From CAYWOS01 sp964459985 (GTDB taxonomy: Bacteria; Bacillota; Clostridia; Christensenellales; Aristaeellaceae): DNA of 38,004 bases. The notes under the pieces were generated by a model. It searched no databases and was not told the DNA's origin. It was given only the letters and a program-made list of their open reading frames with translations. Position 1 is the first letter of the stretch. Every line of letters starts with the position of its first letter. This document shows, piece by piece, positions 1-8,423 of the stretch. The stretch lies in assembly GCA_964459985.1 (NCBI GenBank), contig CAYWOS010000022.1, forward strand, positions 1 through 38,004. The letters are read 5' to 3'. Made by a program: the position numbers and the translations under genes.

Positions 1-187
1 GGTTCTGCTGATTCTGCTGGTTTTGCTGGTTTTGCTGGTTCTGCTGGTTCTGCTGGTTCTGGTTATTGTTGCGGTTGTTGTCGGAATACTGGCTGTTCTG
101 GTTATACTGGTAGTTCTGCTGGTTCTGGTTGTTCTGGCTGTTGGAATTGTTCGAGTTGTTCTGGCTGCCCTGGTAATTGAAGCTCAT
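1..187 (-). CDS. Asn/Gln-rich protein, N-terminal 62 residues (gene runs off the window)
   Basis: Read on the minus strand, this stretch is an open frame that starts at ATG 187-185, behind a clear AGGAGG ribosome binding site at about 194-199. It continues past the left edge. The visible product begins MSFNYQGSQNNSNN and is almost only Asn, Gln, Ser and Tyr. Residues 43-62 are a perfect run of Gln-Gln-Asn triplets written with mixed CAG/CAA and AAC/AAT codons, so selection appears to act on the protein and not only on the DNA repeat. There is no signal peptide or membrane segment in the visible part. The composition is that of a prion-like or low-complexity disordered domain. No function can be assigned because the C-terminal part is missing. 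The gene is divergent from the amidohydrolase. The call as a gene is fairly sure. Confidence 0.75.
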   Translation of the reverse strand, partial: MSFNYQGSQNNSNNSNSQNNQNQQNYQYNQNSQYSDNNRNNNQNQQNQQNQQNQQNQQNQQN

Positions 188-289
188 TGCGGTTCCCTCC
201 TGATCATTTGGATTCCTCGGATATCTTTTCACGCGGGCGGCAAAGATATGCGCGGCAAACCAATTTTCGCGGAAAGAGGACATCTGCCG

Positions 290-1462
290 ATGCTGCTGAT
301 CAAAAACGGGCTGCTGTACACCATGGAATCGGACGCGCCGCGCCGCGCCGATCTGCTCGCGCGGGCGGGCAAAATCGCCGAAATCGCCGAAAACATCCCC
401 GCGCAAAGCGGCGCGACGGTGATCGACGCCGGCGGGATGCCGGTTTTTCCCGGCCTGATCGACGCGCACAGCCACATCGGGATATCGGAGGAAAAAGCGG
501 GCAGTCAGGGCGACGACTGCAACGAAAGCACCAATCCCGTGACGCCGTGCCTGCGCGCGATCGACGCGATCAACCCGATGGACAGCGCCTTCCACAACGC
601 GCTCGCCGCCGGCGTGACGGGCGCGATGGTCGGCCCGGGCAGCGCCAACGCCGTGGGCGGACAGTTCGCTTTCATTAAAACGGACGGACGGCGGATCGAG
701 GACATGATCGTGCTCGCGCCCGCCGCGATCAAGATCGCCTTCGGCGAAAACACCAAGACCGCCTACGGCATGAACGGCAATACGCCCTTCACGCGCATGG
801 CGATCGCCTCGCTGATCCGCGAGGAATTGTTCCTCGCGAAGCAGTATTTTATCGCCGAACAGGCAGGCGGCGCCGCGCCGAAATTCAATATGGAATGCTA
901 CCGCGAGCTGTTCGACGGCAAAATCCCGCTCAAGGCGCACGTCCACCGCGCCGACGACATCCTGACCGCCGTCCGCATCGCCCGCGAGTTCGGTTTGGGG
1001 CTGACGCTCGATCACTGCACCGAGGGCGATCTGATCGCCGATGAAATCGCGGCGAGCGGCTTTCCCGCCATCGTCGGGCCGTCGCTCGCCTCGCGCAGCA
1101 AAAACGAGGTCAGCCACAGCGATTTCAAAACGGCGGGGCGGCTGGCGAAGGCGGGCGTGACGGTGGCGCTGACCACCGATCATCCCGTATCGCGCATCCA
1201 GTACCTGCCGCTTTGCGCCGCGCTCGCCGCCAAGGAGGGCATGGGCGAAGAGGAAGCGCTGCGCGCCGTCACGCTGAACGCCGCGCGCATCTGCCGCGTC
1301 GCGCATCGCGTGGGCAGCCTGTCCGTCGGCAAGGACGCCGATCTGGTCGTTTTCGACGGCAGCCCGCTGCTGATCGCGTCCTCGGCGCGCGTCACCGTCA
1401 TCGGCGGCAGAATCGTCTATCGCTCCGAAAAGAACGCCGAAAGCATGATTTCGGAGGCCTGA
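290..1462 (+). CDS. Metal-dependent amidohydrolase (imidazolonepropionase-like family)
   Basis: A 390-residue cytosolic hydrolase of the amidohydrolase superfamily (COG1228-like). The metal-site signature is complete: HSH at residues 60-62 (DAHSHIG), a His pair in KAHVHR at 217 and 219, His242 (LDHC) and the catalytic Asp297 (TTDHP). The C-terminal strand GSLSVGKDADLVVFDG is typical of the small beta domain of the superfamily. The start at 290 was chosen for the AGAGGA ribosome binding site nine bases upstream and because MLLIKNGLLYT is the usual first strand. The open frame continues further upstream, but there it is only the antisense of the Asn/Gln-rich gene. The substrate (a cyclic amide, a dipeptide or a nucleobase-like ring) cannot be told from sequence. 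It precedes sugar catabolic genes but has its own spacing of about 100 bases. Confidence 0.85.
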   Translation: MLLIKNGLLYTMESDAPRRADLLARAGKIAEIAENIPAQSGATVIDAGGMPVFPGLIDAHSHIGISEEKAGSQGDDCNESTNPVTPCLRAIDAINPMDSAFHNALAAGVTGAMVGPGSANAVGGQFAFIKTDGRRIEDMIVLAPAAIKIAFGENTKTAYGMNGNTPFTRMAIASLIREELFLAKQYFIAEQAGGAAPKFNMECYRELFDGKIPLKAHVHRADDILTAVRIAREFGLGLTLDHCTEGDLIADEIAASGFPAIVGPSLASRSKNEVSHSDFKTAGRLAKAGVTVALTTDHPVSRIQYLPLCAALAAKEGMGEEEALRAVTLNAARICRVAHRVGSLSVGKDADLVVFDGSPLLIASSARVTVIGGRIVYRSEKNAESMISEA

Positions 1463-1498
1463 CGCCGCCCGCCGCGCGGAAGGATTCCGGCGCGTTCC

Positions 1499-1527
1499 TT
1501 GCTTTACGCGGCGCGATCGTGTATAAT
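1499..1527 (+). promoter_or_regulatory. Sigma-A-type promoter for the dehydrogenase gene
   Basis: A TTGCTT -35 box (1499-1504), a 17-base spacer and a perfect TATAAT -10 box (1522-1527) lie 37 bases before the dehydrogenase start. The -35 box is weak, so regulation by an activator is possible. Confidence 0.7.
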
Positions 1528-1563
1528 GGGCGCACGGATAACGCCGTCAAAGGAGAGAAAAGC

Positions 1564-3174
1564 ATGCTGGATTTGGATCGGACAGACATCAGGGACAAAG
1601 CGGCATGGGAGAGAAACGGATTCACGCTGCCGGCATATGACGCGGACGCGCTGGCCGCGGCGTCCGGGCATCCCGCGTGGCTGCACATCGGCGCGGGGAA
1701 TATCTTCCGCGCGCTGCCCGCCGCCATGCTGCAGCGGCTGCTCGATCAGGGGCTGTGGACAAGCGGCGTCGCCGTCGCCGAATGCTTTGACGGCGATATC
1801 ATTGCCCGCGCGTACCGCCCGTATGACAACCTGTCGCTTTTATGCTCGCTCGGCGCCGACGGCGAAATCGGACGGACGGTGATCGCGTCGGTGACAGAGG
1901 CACTGCGATGCGACGGTCAGGACGAAGGGGATACCGCGCGGTTTTATGAAATCCTCGCCGACGAAAAATTGCTGATGGTATCGCTCACCGTGACCGAAAA
2001 AGGCTACGCCGTGACCGACCGCAAGGGCGCGGCGCTGCCCGAGATCGACCGCGATCTGGTCTCGCCGCCGCGCATGGCGCGCACGGCGATGGGGATGCTG
2101 ACGGCGGGGCTGTACGAGCGCTTTCTCGCCGGCGGCGCGCCCGTCGCGCTGGTCAGCATGGACAATTGCAGCCGCAACGGCGACAAACTGCGCGCGGCGA
2201 TCCTCTATATCGCGGAAGGCTGGCGCGAGGACGGGCGCGTGAGCAAGGAATTCATTCGCTATCTCGTCAATCCCGCGCTGGTTTCCTTCCCCCTGACCAT
2301 GATCGATAAAATCACCCCGCGCCCCGACGAGCGCGTCGCGCAGATGCTGCGCGAGCGCGATTTCGCGGACGCCCATATCTTCCGCACCGAGCGCGGCGCG
2401 TACACCGCCGCCTTCGTCAACGCCGAAAAGCCCGAATATCTAGTGATCGAGGACAATTTCCCCGCCGGGCGGCCGCCGCTTGAAAAGGCGGGCGCGCTGT
2501 TCACCGGGCGCGACACCGTGATCAAGTGCGAGCGCATGAAGGTCTGCACCTGCCTAAATCCCCTGCACACCGCGCTGGCCGTGTGCGGCTGCCTGCTCGG
2601 GTTCGCCATGATCAACGAAGAAATGCGCGACGCAGATTTGAACGCGCTGGTTCACAAACTGGTCGACGACGAAATGATGCCCGCCGTGACCGATCCCGGC
2701 GTTCTATCGCCCGCCGCCTTCGCGCGCGAGGTGCTTTCCGAGCGCTTCCCCAACCCCTTCCTGCCCGACACGCCGCAGCGCATCGCCACCGACACCTCGC
2801 AAAAGATCCCCATTCGCTTCGGCGAAACGCTCAAGGCGTACGCCGCGAGCGAAACGCTCGATCAGTCGAAGCTCCGCCTGATCCCCTTCGTGCTGGCGGC
2901 GTGGCTGCGCTATGTCACGGGCTATGACGACGATTTTCGCGAAATGCCCGTCAGCCCCGACCCGATGCTTAAGGACATCCGCGCGGGTCTGGGATTTACG
3001 GGTCTCGGGCAGCCCGTCGATTCGGAAAAGCTGACGGCGCTGTGCAGCCGCGCCGATCTGTTCGGCGTCGATCTGCGCGCCATTCATCTCGCCCCGCGCG
3101 TCGAGGAATATCTGAACGATATGCTGTCGGAAAAGGGCGCGGTGCGGAAATTGCTGCACAAACTGGTCGGATAA
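1564..3174 (+). CDS. Mannitol dehydrogenase family oxidoreductase (fructuronate reductase-like)
   Basis: A 536-residue NAD(P)-dependent long-chain polyol dehydrogenase. The Rossmann entry is WLHIGAGNIFRA (about 39-50). MDNCSRNGDKL near residue 200 matches the family D-N-x-x-x-N-G motif. The catalytic signature K-x5-N-x2-H is present as Lys326, Asn332 and His335. Members reduce keto-hexuronates (fructuronate, tagaturonate) or oxidise mannitol-like polyols. The length of about 540 residues and the lack of mannitol PTS genes nearby favour a hexuronate role (UxuB-like), but this is inference. The start follows AAAGGAGAG with good spacing, downstream of its own TATAAT promoter. The next gene follows after 78 bases. 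Confidence 0.85.
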   Translation: MLDLDRTDIRDKAAWERNGFTLPAYDADALAAASGHPAWLHIGAGNIFRALPAAMLQRLLDQGLWTSGVAVAECFDGDIIARAYRPYDNLSLLCSLGADGEIGRTVIASVTEALRCDGQDEGDTARFYEILADEKLLMVSLTVTEKGYAVTDRKGAALPEIDRDLVSPPRMARTAMGMLTAGLYERFLAGGAPVALVSMDNCSRNGDKLRAAILYIAEGWREDGRVSKEFIRYLVNPALVSFPLTMIDKITPRPDERVAQMLRERDFADAHIFRTERGAYTAAFVNAEKPEYLVIEDNFPAGRPPLEKAGALFTGRDTVIKCERMKVCTCLNPLHTALAVCGCLLGFAMINEEMRDADLNALVHKLVDDEMMPAVTDPGVLSPAAFAREVLSERFPNPFLPDTPQRIATDTSQKIPIRFGETLKAYAASETLDQSKLRLIPFVLAAWLRYVTGYDDDFREMPVSPDPMLKDIRAGLGFTGLGQPVDSEKLTALCSRADLFGVDLRAIHLAPRVEEYLNDMLSEKGAVRKLLHKLVG

Positions 3175-3252
3175 ATACGACAACCCGCGCAGAGGACGGC
3201 CGCGCGAAGACGCGTCTTCCGCGCGCTTTGCGGAGAATATACGGAGGCGCTT

Positions 3253-4293
3253 ATGATACGGTTCGCGTGCGATTACGGCGAGGGCGCGCACGAGAGGATT
3301 CTCGCGCGCATGGCGCAGTGCAATCTGGAGCAAAACCCCGGCTACGGCGAGGACGCGCACTGCGCGCGCGCGCGGGACATGATCCGCGCGGCTTGCGGGC
3401 GCGGGGATATCGACGTGCATTTTCTGGTGGGCGGCACGCAGGCGAACGCCACGGTGATCACGGCGGCGCTGCGACCGCATCAGGGCGTGCTGTGCGCGCG
3501 CACGGGGCACATCAACGTCCACGAAACGGGCGCGGTCGAGGCGGGCGGGCACAAGGTGCTGCCGCTTGACACAAAGGACGGACGGCTGACGGCCGATCAG
3601 ATCGACGGCGCGCTCAAGGCGCACTACGCCGACGAAACGCGCGAGCACATTGTCCAGCCCGCGATGGTCTATCTTTCGCATCCGACCGAGACGGGCATGC
3701 TGTACTCGCTTCAGGCGCTCGAAGACATTCGCCGCGTATGCGACCGATGGGGGCTGATCCTGTTCGTCGACGGCGCGCGGCTGGGCTACGGCATCGCGGC
3801 GTCGCCCGCGCCCTCGCTGCCCGATTTCGCGCGCCTGACCGACGTGTTTTACATCGGCGGCACCAAGGTGGGCGCGCTGATGGGCGAGGCGGTGGTGATC
3901 GCGAACGCCGCGCTCAAGAAGGATTTCCGCTATCTAATGAAGCGTCAGGGCGGGATGCTCGCCAAGGGCTTTCTGCTGGGCATTCAGTTCGAGACGCTGT
4001 TCGAGGACGGGCTGTATTTTTCGATCGCGCAAAGCGCCGTGCGTCAGGCGCTGCGCCTGCGCGAGGCGTTCGCGGCGCACGGCTGCGATTTCCTGTACGA
4101 TTCGGTCACCAACCAGCAGTTCCCTATCCTGACAAAGCGGGAGATCGCCCTTTTGCAAAACGATTTCGCCTTCGAGCACTGGCAGGCGGTGGACGAAAAC
4201 CTTGACGGCGTGCGCTTCTGCACCGGCTGGGCGACCAAGCCCGAGCACGTGGACGCGCTGATCGCGGCGGTCAACGCGCTGCCGGCGAGATAA
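3253..4293 (+). CDS. PLP-dependent low-specificity threonine aldolase / beta-eliminating lyase family
   Basis: A 346-residue cytosolic fold-type I PLP enzyme. The start of the chain (FACDYGEGAHERIL) and the phrase VGGTQANATV are typical of the low-specificity L-threonine aldolase family (GlyA1/LtaE-like). The FVDGARLGYG motif holds the Asp that contacts the pyridine nitrogen, and YIGGTKVGA carries the Schiff-base lysine, Lys205. Family enzymes split beta-hydroxy amino acids such as threonine or allo-threonine to glycine and an aldehyde. Preceded by CGGAGG. The gene is probably co-transcribed with the dehydrogenase upstream, and a strong hairpin follows its stop. Some family members act on other beta-substituted amino acids, so the exact substrate stays open. 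Confidence 0.85.
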   Translation: MIRFACDYGEGAHERILARMAQCNLEQNPGYGEDAHCARARDMIRAACGRGDIDVHFLVGGTQANATVITAALRPHQGVLCARTGHINVHETGAVEAGGHKVLPLDTKDGRLTADQIDGALKAHYADETREHIVQPAMVYLSHPTETGMLYSLQALEDIRRVCDRWGLILFVDGARLGYGIAASPAPSLPDFARLTDVFYIGGTKVGALMGEAVVIANAALKKDFRYLMKRQGGMLAKGFLLGIQFETLFEDGLYFSIAQSAVRQALRLREAFAAHGCDFLYDSVTNQQFPILTKREIALLQNDFAFEHWQAVDENLDGVRFCTGWATKPEHVDALIAAVNALPAR

Positions 4294-4325
4294 CGCACGG
4301 AAGGCTCCCGCAGGAATTGTGTATT

Positions 4326-4355
4326 GAACAAAGGGGCGTGAACCGCCCCTTGTTC
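4326..4355 (+). terminator. GC-rich hairpin after the aldolase gene
   Basis: A 12-bp stem with one bulged A (left arm 4326-4338, right arm 4344-4355, loop TGAAC) lies 32 bases past the aldolase stop. No T-tract follows on either strand, so it may stop transcription poorly or only protect the 3' end. Confidence 0.4.
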
Positions 4356-4368
4356 GCGCGCCGCGGGA

Positions 4369-4397
4369 TTGCCACCGGGCGCGTTTGGTGGTATACT
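4369..4397 (+). promoter_or_regulatory. Sigma-A-type promoter of the sugar ABC transporter operon
   Basis: TTGCCA (4369-4374), a 17-base spacer and TATACT (4392-4397), each close to consensus, lie 35 bases ahead of the first permease gene. The longer upstream start of that frame overlaps this promoter, which argues against it. Confidence 0.75.
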
Positions 4398-4432
4398 GTA
4401 TGCGGATGATTATGCGTCGGCGGAAGGGGGCG

Positions 4433-5323
4433 ATGGCGATGGGCGGCCATGCGGCGGGGAAGCGCGCGCTCGGGGCGCGCGTCAAGCCGTATCTGTTCCT
4501 GCTGCCGATGCTTGTGTTTGCCGCCGCGTTTTCGTACTATCCCTTCCTCAAAACGCTTTTGTACGGCGTTTCGCGCGTCAATCTGCGCGGGCAGATCACG
4601 GACTTCACGGGGCTGGACAACTTCCTGTACCTCTTTTCGCGGCGCGATTTCGGCATCGCGCTCAAGAACACGCTGTTCCTGACGGCGCTGACGGTGCCGC
4701 TCACGCTGGCGCTGACGCTCCTGTTCGCGGCGCTCGCGGCGCGCAGGCGGCGGACGAGCGCGCTGATCGACGCGCTGTTCATGCTGCCCATGGCGATCTC
4801 GATGTCCGCCGCCGCGCTGACCTTTAAGGTGCTGTTCAACCCGACGGTCGGCTATATCAATTATTTGTTCGGGCTGGAGATCGGCTGGCTGACCGACGGC
4901 AAAACGGCGATCTACGCGCTGCTGCTCCTGATGGTATGGATGGGGCTGGGCGTCAATTTCATGCTGCTTTTATCGGCGCTGCGCGGCATACCGGAGGAAA
5001 TGACCGACGCCGCCACGGTGGACGGCGCGGGCGCGGCGCGGCGCTTTTTCGCCGTGCAGCTGCCGCTCGTCTCGCCGACGATCCTCTACGTCGTCTGCAC
5101 CGACATGGTGCTCGCCATGACGACGGCCGGCCCCGTGATCATTCTCACGCAGGGCGGCCCCTCGCGCGCGACCACGACGCTTTTGTACATGATGTACGCC
5201 TCGGGCTACGGCTCCTCCAACTATTCGCTCGCCGCCTGCGTCAGCCTGATCGCCTTCCTGCTGACGCTTTTGTGCACCGGCGCGCTGTTTTCCCTTGAAA
5301 AAAAGAAGGTGTTTTACCAATGA
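4433..5323 (+). CDS. Carbohydrate ABC transporter permease (MalF/UgpA type)
   Basis: A 296-residue inner-membrane permease with about six transmembrane segments, the first near KPYLFLLPMLVFAAAF. The EAA loop that contacts the ATPase is well kept (EEMTDAATVDGAGAARRFFAVQLPLVSP, in its usual place in the last third). The start at 4433 follows GGAAGGGGG. ATG 4439 is an equally acceptable alternative, and the upstream frame from 4385 runs into the promoter. The stop overlaps the next permease by four bases (ATGA), so the pair is translationally coupled. No ATPase gene is in the operon. In Bacillota such importers usually share a common MsmX-like ATPase. The sugar is unknown. Confidence 0.9.
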   Translation: MAMGGHAAGKRALGARVKPYLFLLPMLVFAAAFSYYPFLKTLLYGVSRVNLRGQITDFTGLDNFLYLFSRRDFGIALKNTLFLTALTVPLTLALTLLFAALAARRRRTSALIDALFMLPMAISMSAAALTFKVLFNPTVGYINYLFGLEIGWLTDGKTAIYALLLLMVWMGLGVNFMLLLSALRGIPEEMTDAATVDGAGAARRFFAVQLPLVSPTILYVVCTDMVLAMTTAGPVIILTQGGPSRATTTLLYMMYASGYGSSNYSLAACVSLIAFLLTLLCTGALFSLEKKKVFYQ

Positions 5324-6156
5324 GCGCGCGGCGAAGGGGCGGGGCGAAGAAAGCGGCGGCGACGCTCGCGACGGTTTTGCTGGGCATGATCGTCGTTTTC
5401 CCGATCCTGTACGGCATCCTCGGCGCGTTCAAGAGCGAGGCGGAGTTCTACGCCTATCCGCCCACGGTGTTCCCGAGGAGTTTTCTTTATCTGGACAACT
5501 TTGCAAACGTATTGCGGCAGGCGCCCATGACGCGGTATTTCCTGAATTCCTTCGTGATCGCCTTTGTCGGCGCGCTCGCGCGCGTCGCCTTCGCCGCGCT
5601 CGCCGCCTACGCCTTCGCGTACTTCGACTTCTGGGGCAAAAAGGCGTTGTTTTTCGTCTTTCTGGGCACGATGATGCTGCCCGCCGACACGCTGCTCATC
5701 ACCAATTACCAGACGGTTTCAACGCTCGGGCTGATCGACACCTATCTGGGCGTGATGATCGTGTCCTTTGTGGGCGCGACGCAGATGTTCATGCTGCGCC
5801 AGAGCTTCCTTCAGGCGCCGCTTTCGCAGCGCGAGGCGGCGACGATCGACGGCTGCGGCGACATCCGTTTTCTCCTGTTCGTGCTGATCCCGTCGGTCAC
5901 GCCGGTGCTGGCCATCCTGTACGCGCAGTCCTTCATCAGCCTGTGGAACGGCTATCTGTGGCCGCTCCTTGTCACCAATCACGACGCCATGCGCACCGTG
6001 CAGGTGGGCGTGGCCATGCTCACGACCATCGAGGACACCAACTATCATCTCGTGCTCGCCGGCGTCGCGCTGGCGCTGCTCCCGGCGCTCGCCGTGTTCT
6101 TCCTGCTCAAGCGCAGGATTTCCCGATCGCTGCTGAACGGCGTATCGATCACATAA
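5320..6156 (+). CDS. Carbohydrate ABC transporter permease (MalG/UgpE type)
   Basis: A 278-residue partner permease of the MalG family, starting inside the stop of the first permease gene. It has about six membrane segments, the first at residues 14-35. The EAA loop reads SQREAATIDGCGDIRFLLFVLIPSVTP. The periplasmic loop after the first helix (FKSEAEFYAYPPTVFP) is typical of the CUT1 family, which imports oligosaccharides, glycerol phosphate or other polyols. Together with the first permease and the binding protein it forms the translocation part of one importer. Confidence 0.9.
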   Translation: MSARRRGGAKKAAATLATVLLGMIVVFPILYGILGAFKSEAEFYAYPPTVFPRSFLYLDNFANVLRQAPMTRYFLNSFVIAFVGALARVAFAALAAYAFAYFDFWGKKALFFVFLGTMMLPADTLLITNYQTVSTLGLIDTYLGVMIVSFVGATQMFMLRQSFLQAPLSQREAATIDGCGDIRFLLFVLIPSVTPVLAILYAQSFISLWNGYLWPLLVTNHDAMRTVQVGVAMLTTIEDTNYHLVLAGVALALLPALAVFFLLKRRISRSLLNGVSIT

Positions 6157-6192
6157 CACCGCGCCCGCAACGCGAACATTTCGGAGGAATTT

Positions 6193-7491
6193 ATGAAAAA
6201 AACATGCCTGACCGCGCTGATCATCCTGTCGCTTTTGCTGTCCGCCTGCGCCGCCGCCGAGGACGCGGTGACGATCACCTTTTGGCATTCGATGTCCGAC
6301 GAGGCGGGCGTGCTCGTCAAGCAGTACGTCGAAAAGTTCAATCAAACGATCGGCGCGGAAAAGGGAATCGCCGTCGAAGCAGTCTTTCAGGGCAAGTATT
6401 CCGACGCCGTGACCAAGATGAACGGCGTGCTCAACGCCGCGCGCTATCACGAGCTGCCCGACGTGATGAATCTGGACGCCACGGGCAAGCTCTCCTATTA
6501 TTATTCGGACGCCGCCTACACCGCCGACGAAGCGGCGGCGGACGACCCCGCCTTTGATTCGTCGCGCCTGCTGCCCGCCGCGATGGGCAACTGGACGTTT
6601 GCCGGCGCGCAGCTCGGGCTGCCCTTCGCCGCATCGACGACGCTGACGTACTACAACAAAACGCTGCTTGACAAGCACGCGCTCGCCGCGCCCGACACGC
6701 TGGCGGATATCGCGGCGCTCGCCGGTGCGCTTTCGGATGAATCGATTGATCTGTACGCCGCCATCCCCAACACGCCCACGCTCGCCAACTGGCTGGGGCA
6801 GCTGGGCAGCGATCTGGTCGATCACAAAAACGGCAGCGAGGCGGCGGCGACGCGCCTTGTGTGCGTTGAAAACGGCGCGCTCGCGACCTTTCTGACCGAA
6901 TGGAAGGCGCTCTACGCGTCGGGCGCGCTCAAGAACCGCGACGGCGCGACCGACGCCTTTGTCGCGGGGCAGCTCGCGCTGTTCACCTCCTCCTCCTCGA
7001 ACATCGGCAGCGTTTTGTCCAAGGTCGGCGGCGCCTTCGAGGTGGGCGTGTCCTTTTATCCGAGGGTGAACGCCTCCTCCTCAGTCGGCGCGACGGTGTC
7101 GGGGAGCTGCCTGTGCATGTTCGACAAGGGCGACGACGCGAAGAAGCGGGCGGCGCGCGAATTCGTCCTGTATATGACGAGCGCCGACGTGCAGGCGGAC
7201 TTCGCCGTGAATACGGGCTACGCGCCCGCCAATCTGGACGCCGCCGAAGCGGACGTCTACCGCGCGCTCGTGCTCGAACAGCCGCAGTACGGCGTCGCGC
7301 TCAAGCAGCTCGCGCAGACGCCCGCCGGGATGCGCAGCGTCACGGTCGGGCCGTCGATTGATTTCTATTACGCCGTTCAGGACTGCGTGAGCGCCATGCT
7401 GACGGAAAACTGGCGCGTCGGGGACGCCGTGAAAACGATGGAAAGCGAACTCAACGGCCTGCTGGATCAGTACAACCTCGCCAATCAGTAA
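6193..7491 (+). CDS. Extracellular sugar-binding lipoprotein (CUT1 family, UgpB-like)
   Basis: A 432-residue solute-binding protein, membrane anchored. The signal peptide ends in a lipobox LSAC, with Cys19 as the lipidated residue. The mature start VTITFWHSMSDEAG is the usual first strand of family 1 binding proteins (COG1653), and the length fits. It recognises the ligand outside the cell and delivers it to the two permeases just upstream. GGAGG sits eight bases before the ATG, which helps the high expression expected of a binding protein. In its similarity to UgpB/maltose-type proteins a glycerol-phosphate or oligosaccharide ligand is possible but not shown. Confidence 0.9.
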   Translation: MKKTCLTALIILSLLLSACAAAEDAVTITFWHSMSDEAGVLVKQYVEKFNQTIGAEKGIAVEAVFQGKYSDAVTKMNGVLNAARYHELPDVMNLDATGKLSYYYSDAAYTADEAAADDPAFDSSRLLPAAMGNWTFAGAQLGLPFAASTTLTYYNKTLLDKHALAAPDTLADIAALAGALSDESIDLYAAIPNTPTLANWLGQLGSDLVDHKNGSEAAATRLVCVENGALATFLTEWKALYASGALKNRDGATDAFVAGQLALFTSSSSNIGSVLSKVGGAFEVGVSFYPRVNASSSVGATVSGSCLCMFDKGDDAKKRAAREFVLYMTSADVQADFAVNTGYAPANLDAAEADVYRALVLEQPQYGVALKQLAQTPAGMRSVTVGPSIDFYYAVQDCVSAMLTENWRVGDAVKTMESELNGLLDQYNLANQ

Positions 7492-7520
7492 ACGGATCGA
7501 AGGGTCCGACGGGAGCGCCT

Positions 7521-8423
7521 ATGCGGTTATCCACCTCGACCAATATCTGCGCGTTCACGGCGACGCGCGAGCGCCTGCCCGCCGCGTTCGCCATCGACGT
7601 CTGCGCCGACGCGGGCTATCGCGTGCTCGACATCAACTGGTGCATGGCGATGAACCCCGATTCGCCCCTTCGCGGCGACGCGTGGGAAGCGTACGTCGAC
7701 GACATCGGCGGGCGCGCGGCGGCGCGGGGCATCGAGTTTTCGCAGTCGCACCTGCCGTATTTCGACGCGCTGTACAACCCCGACCCACAAACCGACTTTG
7801 CGCGAACAATCGTCGCGCGCTGCGTGGAGGCGTCGCGGCGGCTCCGCGTGCCGTGGGCGGTTCTGCATCCCGCCGCGCCGCGCCGAACGGAGGATTTTAC
7901 ACGCGTGAACATCGATATTCTGTCGCCTGTCATCGAACAGGCGGCGCGATGGAACGTCGGCGTCGCGCTGGAAAACATCGAAACGCCGTCCCCCGGCGCG
8001 CGGCGCGGCGCGCCCGACGAATCGATCGCGCGCCTCGCGGCGCTGGTCGACGCGTTCCGCGATCCCCGCGTCGGCGCGTGCTACGATTTCGGGCACGCCA
8101 ACCTGTTTTCCGACGACCACCGGGGCAACCTGAACGCGCTGGGCACGCGCGTCAAGGCGCTGCACGTCCACGACAACCACGGCGCGGCGGACGAGCATCT
8201 GCTGCCCTTTTTCGGCTCGATCGACTGGCGCGAGGCCATGGCGGGACTGCGCGATATCGGCTATGCCGGCGATCTGACCTATGAAATTCAGGAGTTCGGG
8301 CGCAATCTGCCCAAGGAGCTCAAGTATACCGTCGTCCGGCAATCGTTCGCCGTGGGGCAGGCGCTGCTCCGCCTGATCGGCGGCGAATCGTCGCCCGACG
8401 CGGTTTCGGGGAGGCCGTTATGA
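7521..8423 (+). CDS. Sugar phosphate isomerase/epimerase family TIM barrel (xylose isomerase-like)
   Basis: A 300-residue cytosolic protein of the AP-endonuclease 2 / xylose-isomerase-like barrel family (COG1082). The four expected metal and catalytic positions are visible: Glu151 (ALENIE), Asp189 with His192 (YDFGHAN), His215/His217 (LHVHDNHG) and Glu255 (TYEIQEF). Such enzymes interconvert keto- and aldo-sugars or epimerise them, and are common beside sugar ABC importers. It lies 29 bases after the binding protein and overlaps the zincin gene by four bases. The likely job is the first conversion of the imported sugar. The precise reaction is not known. Confidence 0.8.
   Translation: MRLSTSTNICAFTATRERLPAAFAIDVCADAGYRVLDINWCMAMNPDSPLRGDAWEAYVDDIGGRAAARGIEFSQSHLPYFDALYNPDPQTDFARTIVARCVEASRRLRVPWAVLHPAAPRRTEDFTRVNIDILSPVIEQAARWNVGVALENIETPSPGARRGAPDESIARLAALVDAFRDPRVGACYDFGHANLFSDDHRGNLNALGTRVKALHVHDNHGAADEHLLPFFGSIDWREAMAGLRDIGYAGDLTYEIQEFGRNLPKELKYTVVRQSFAVGQALLRLIGGESSPDAVSGRPL

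Noticed and set aside
23..289. Leu/Val-rich N-terminal extension of the amidohydrolase on the plus strand
   Set aside because: It is the complementary reading of the Asn/Gln repeat of the minus-strand gene, which has its own AGGAGG and ATG; the amidohydrolase has a good ribosome binding site for ATG 290.
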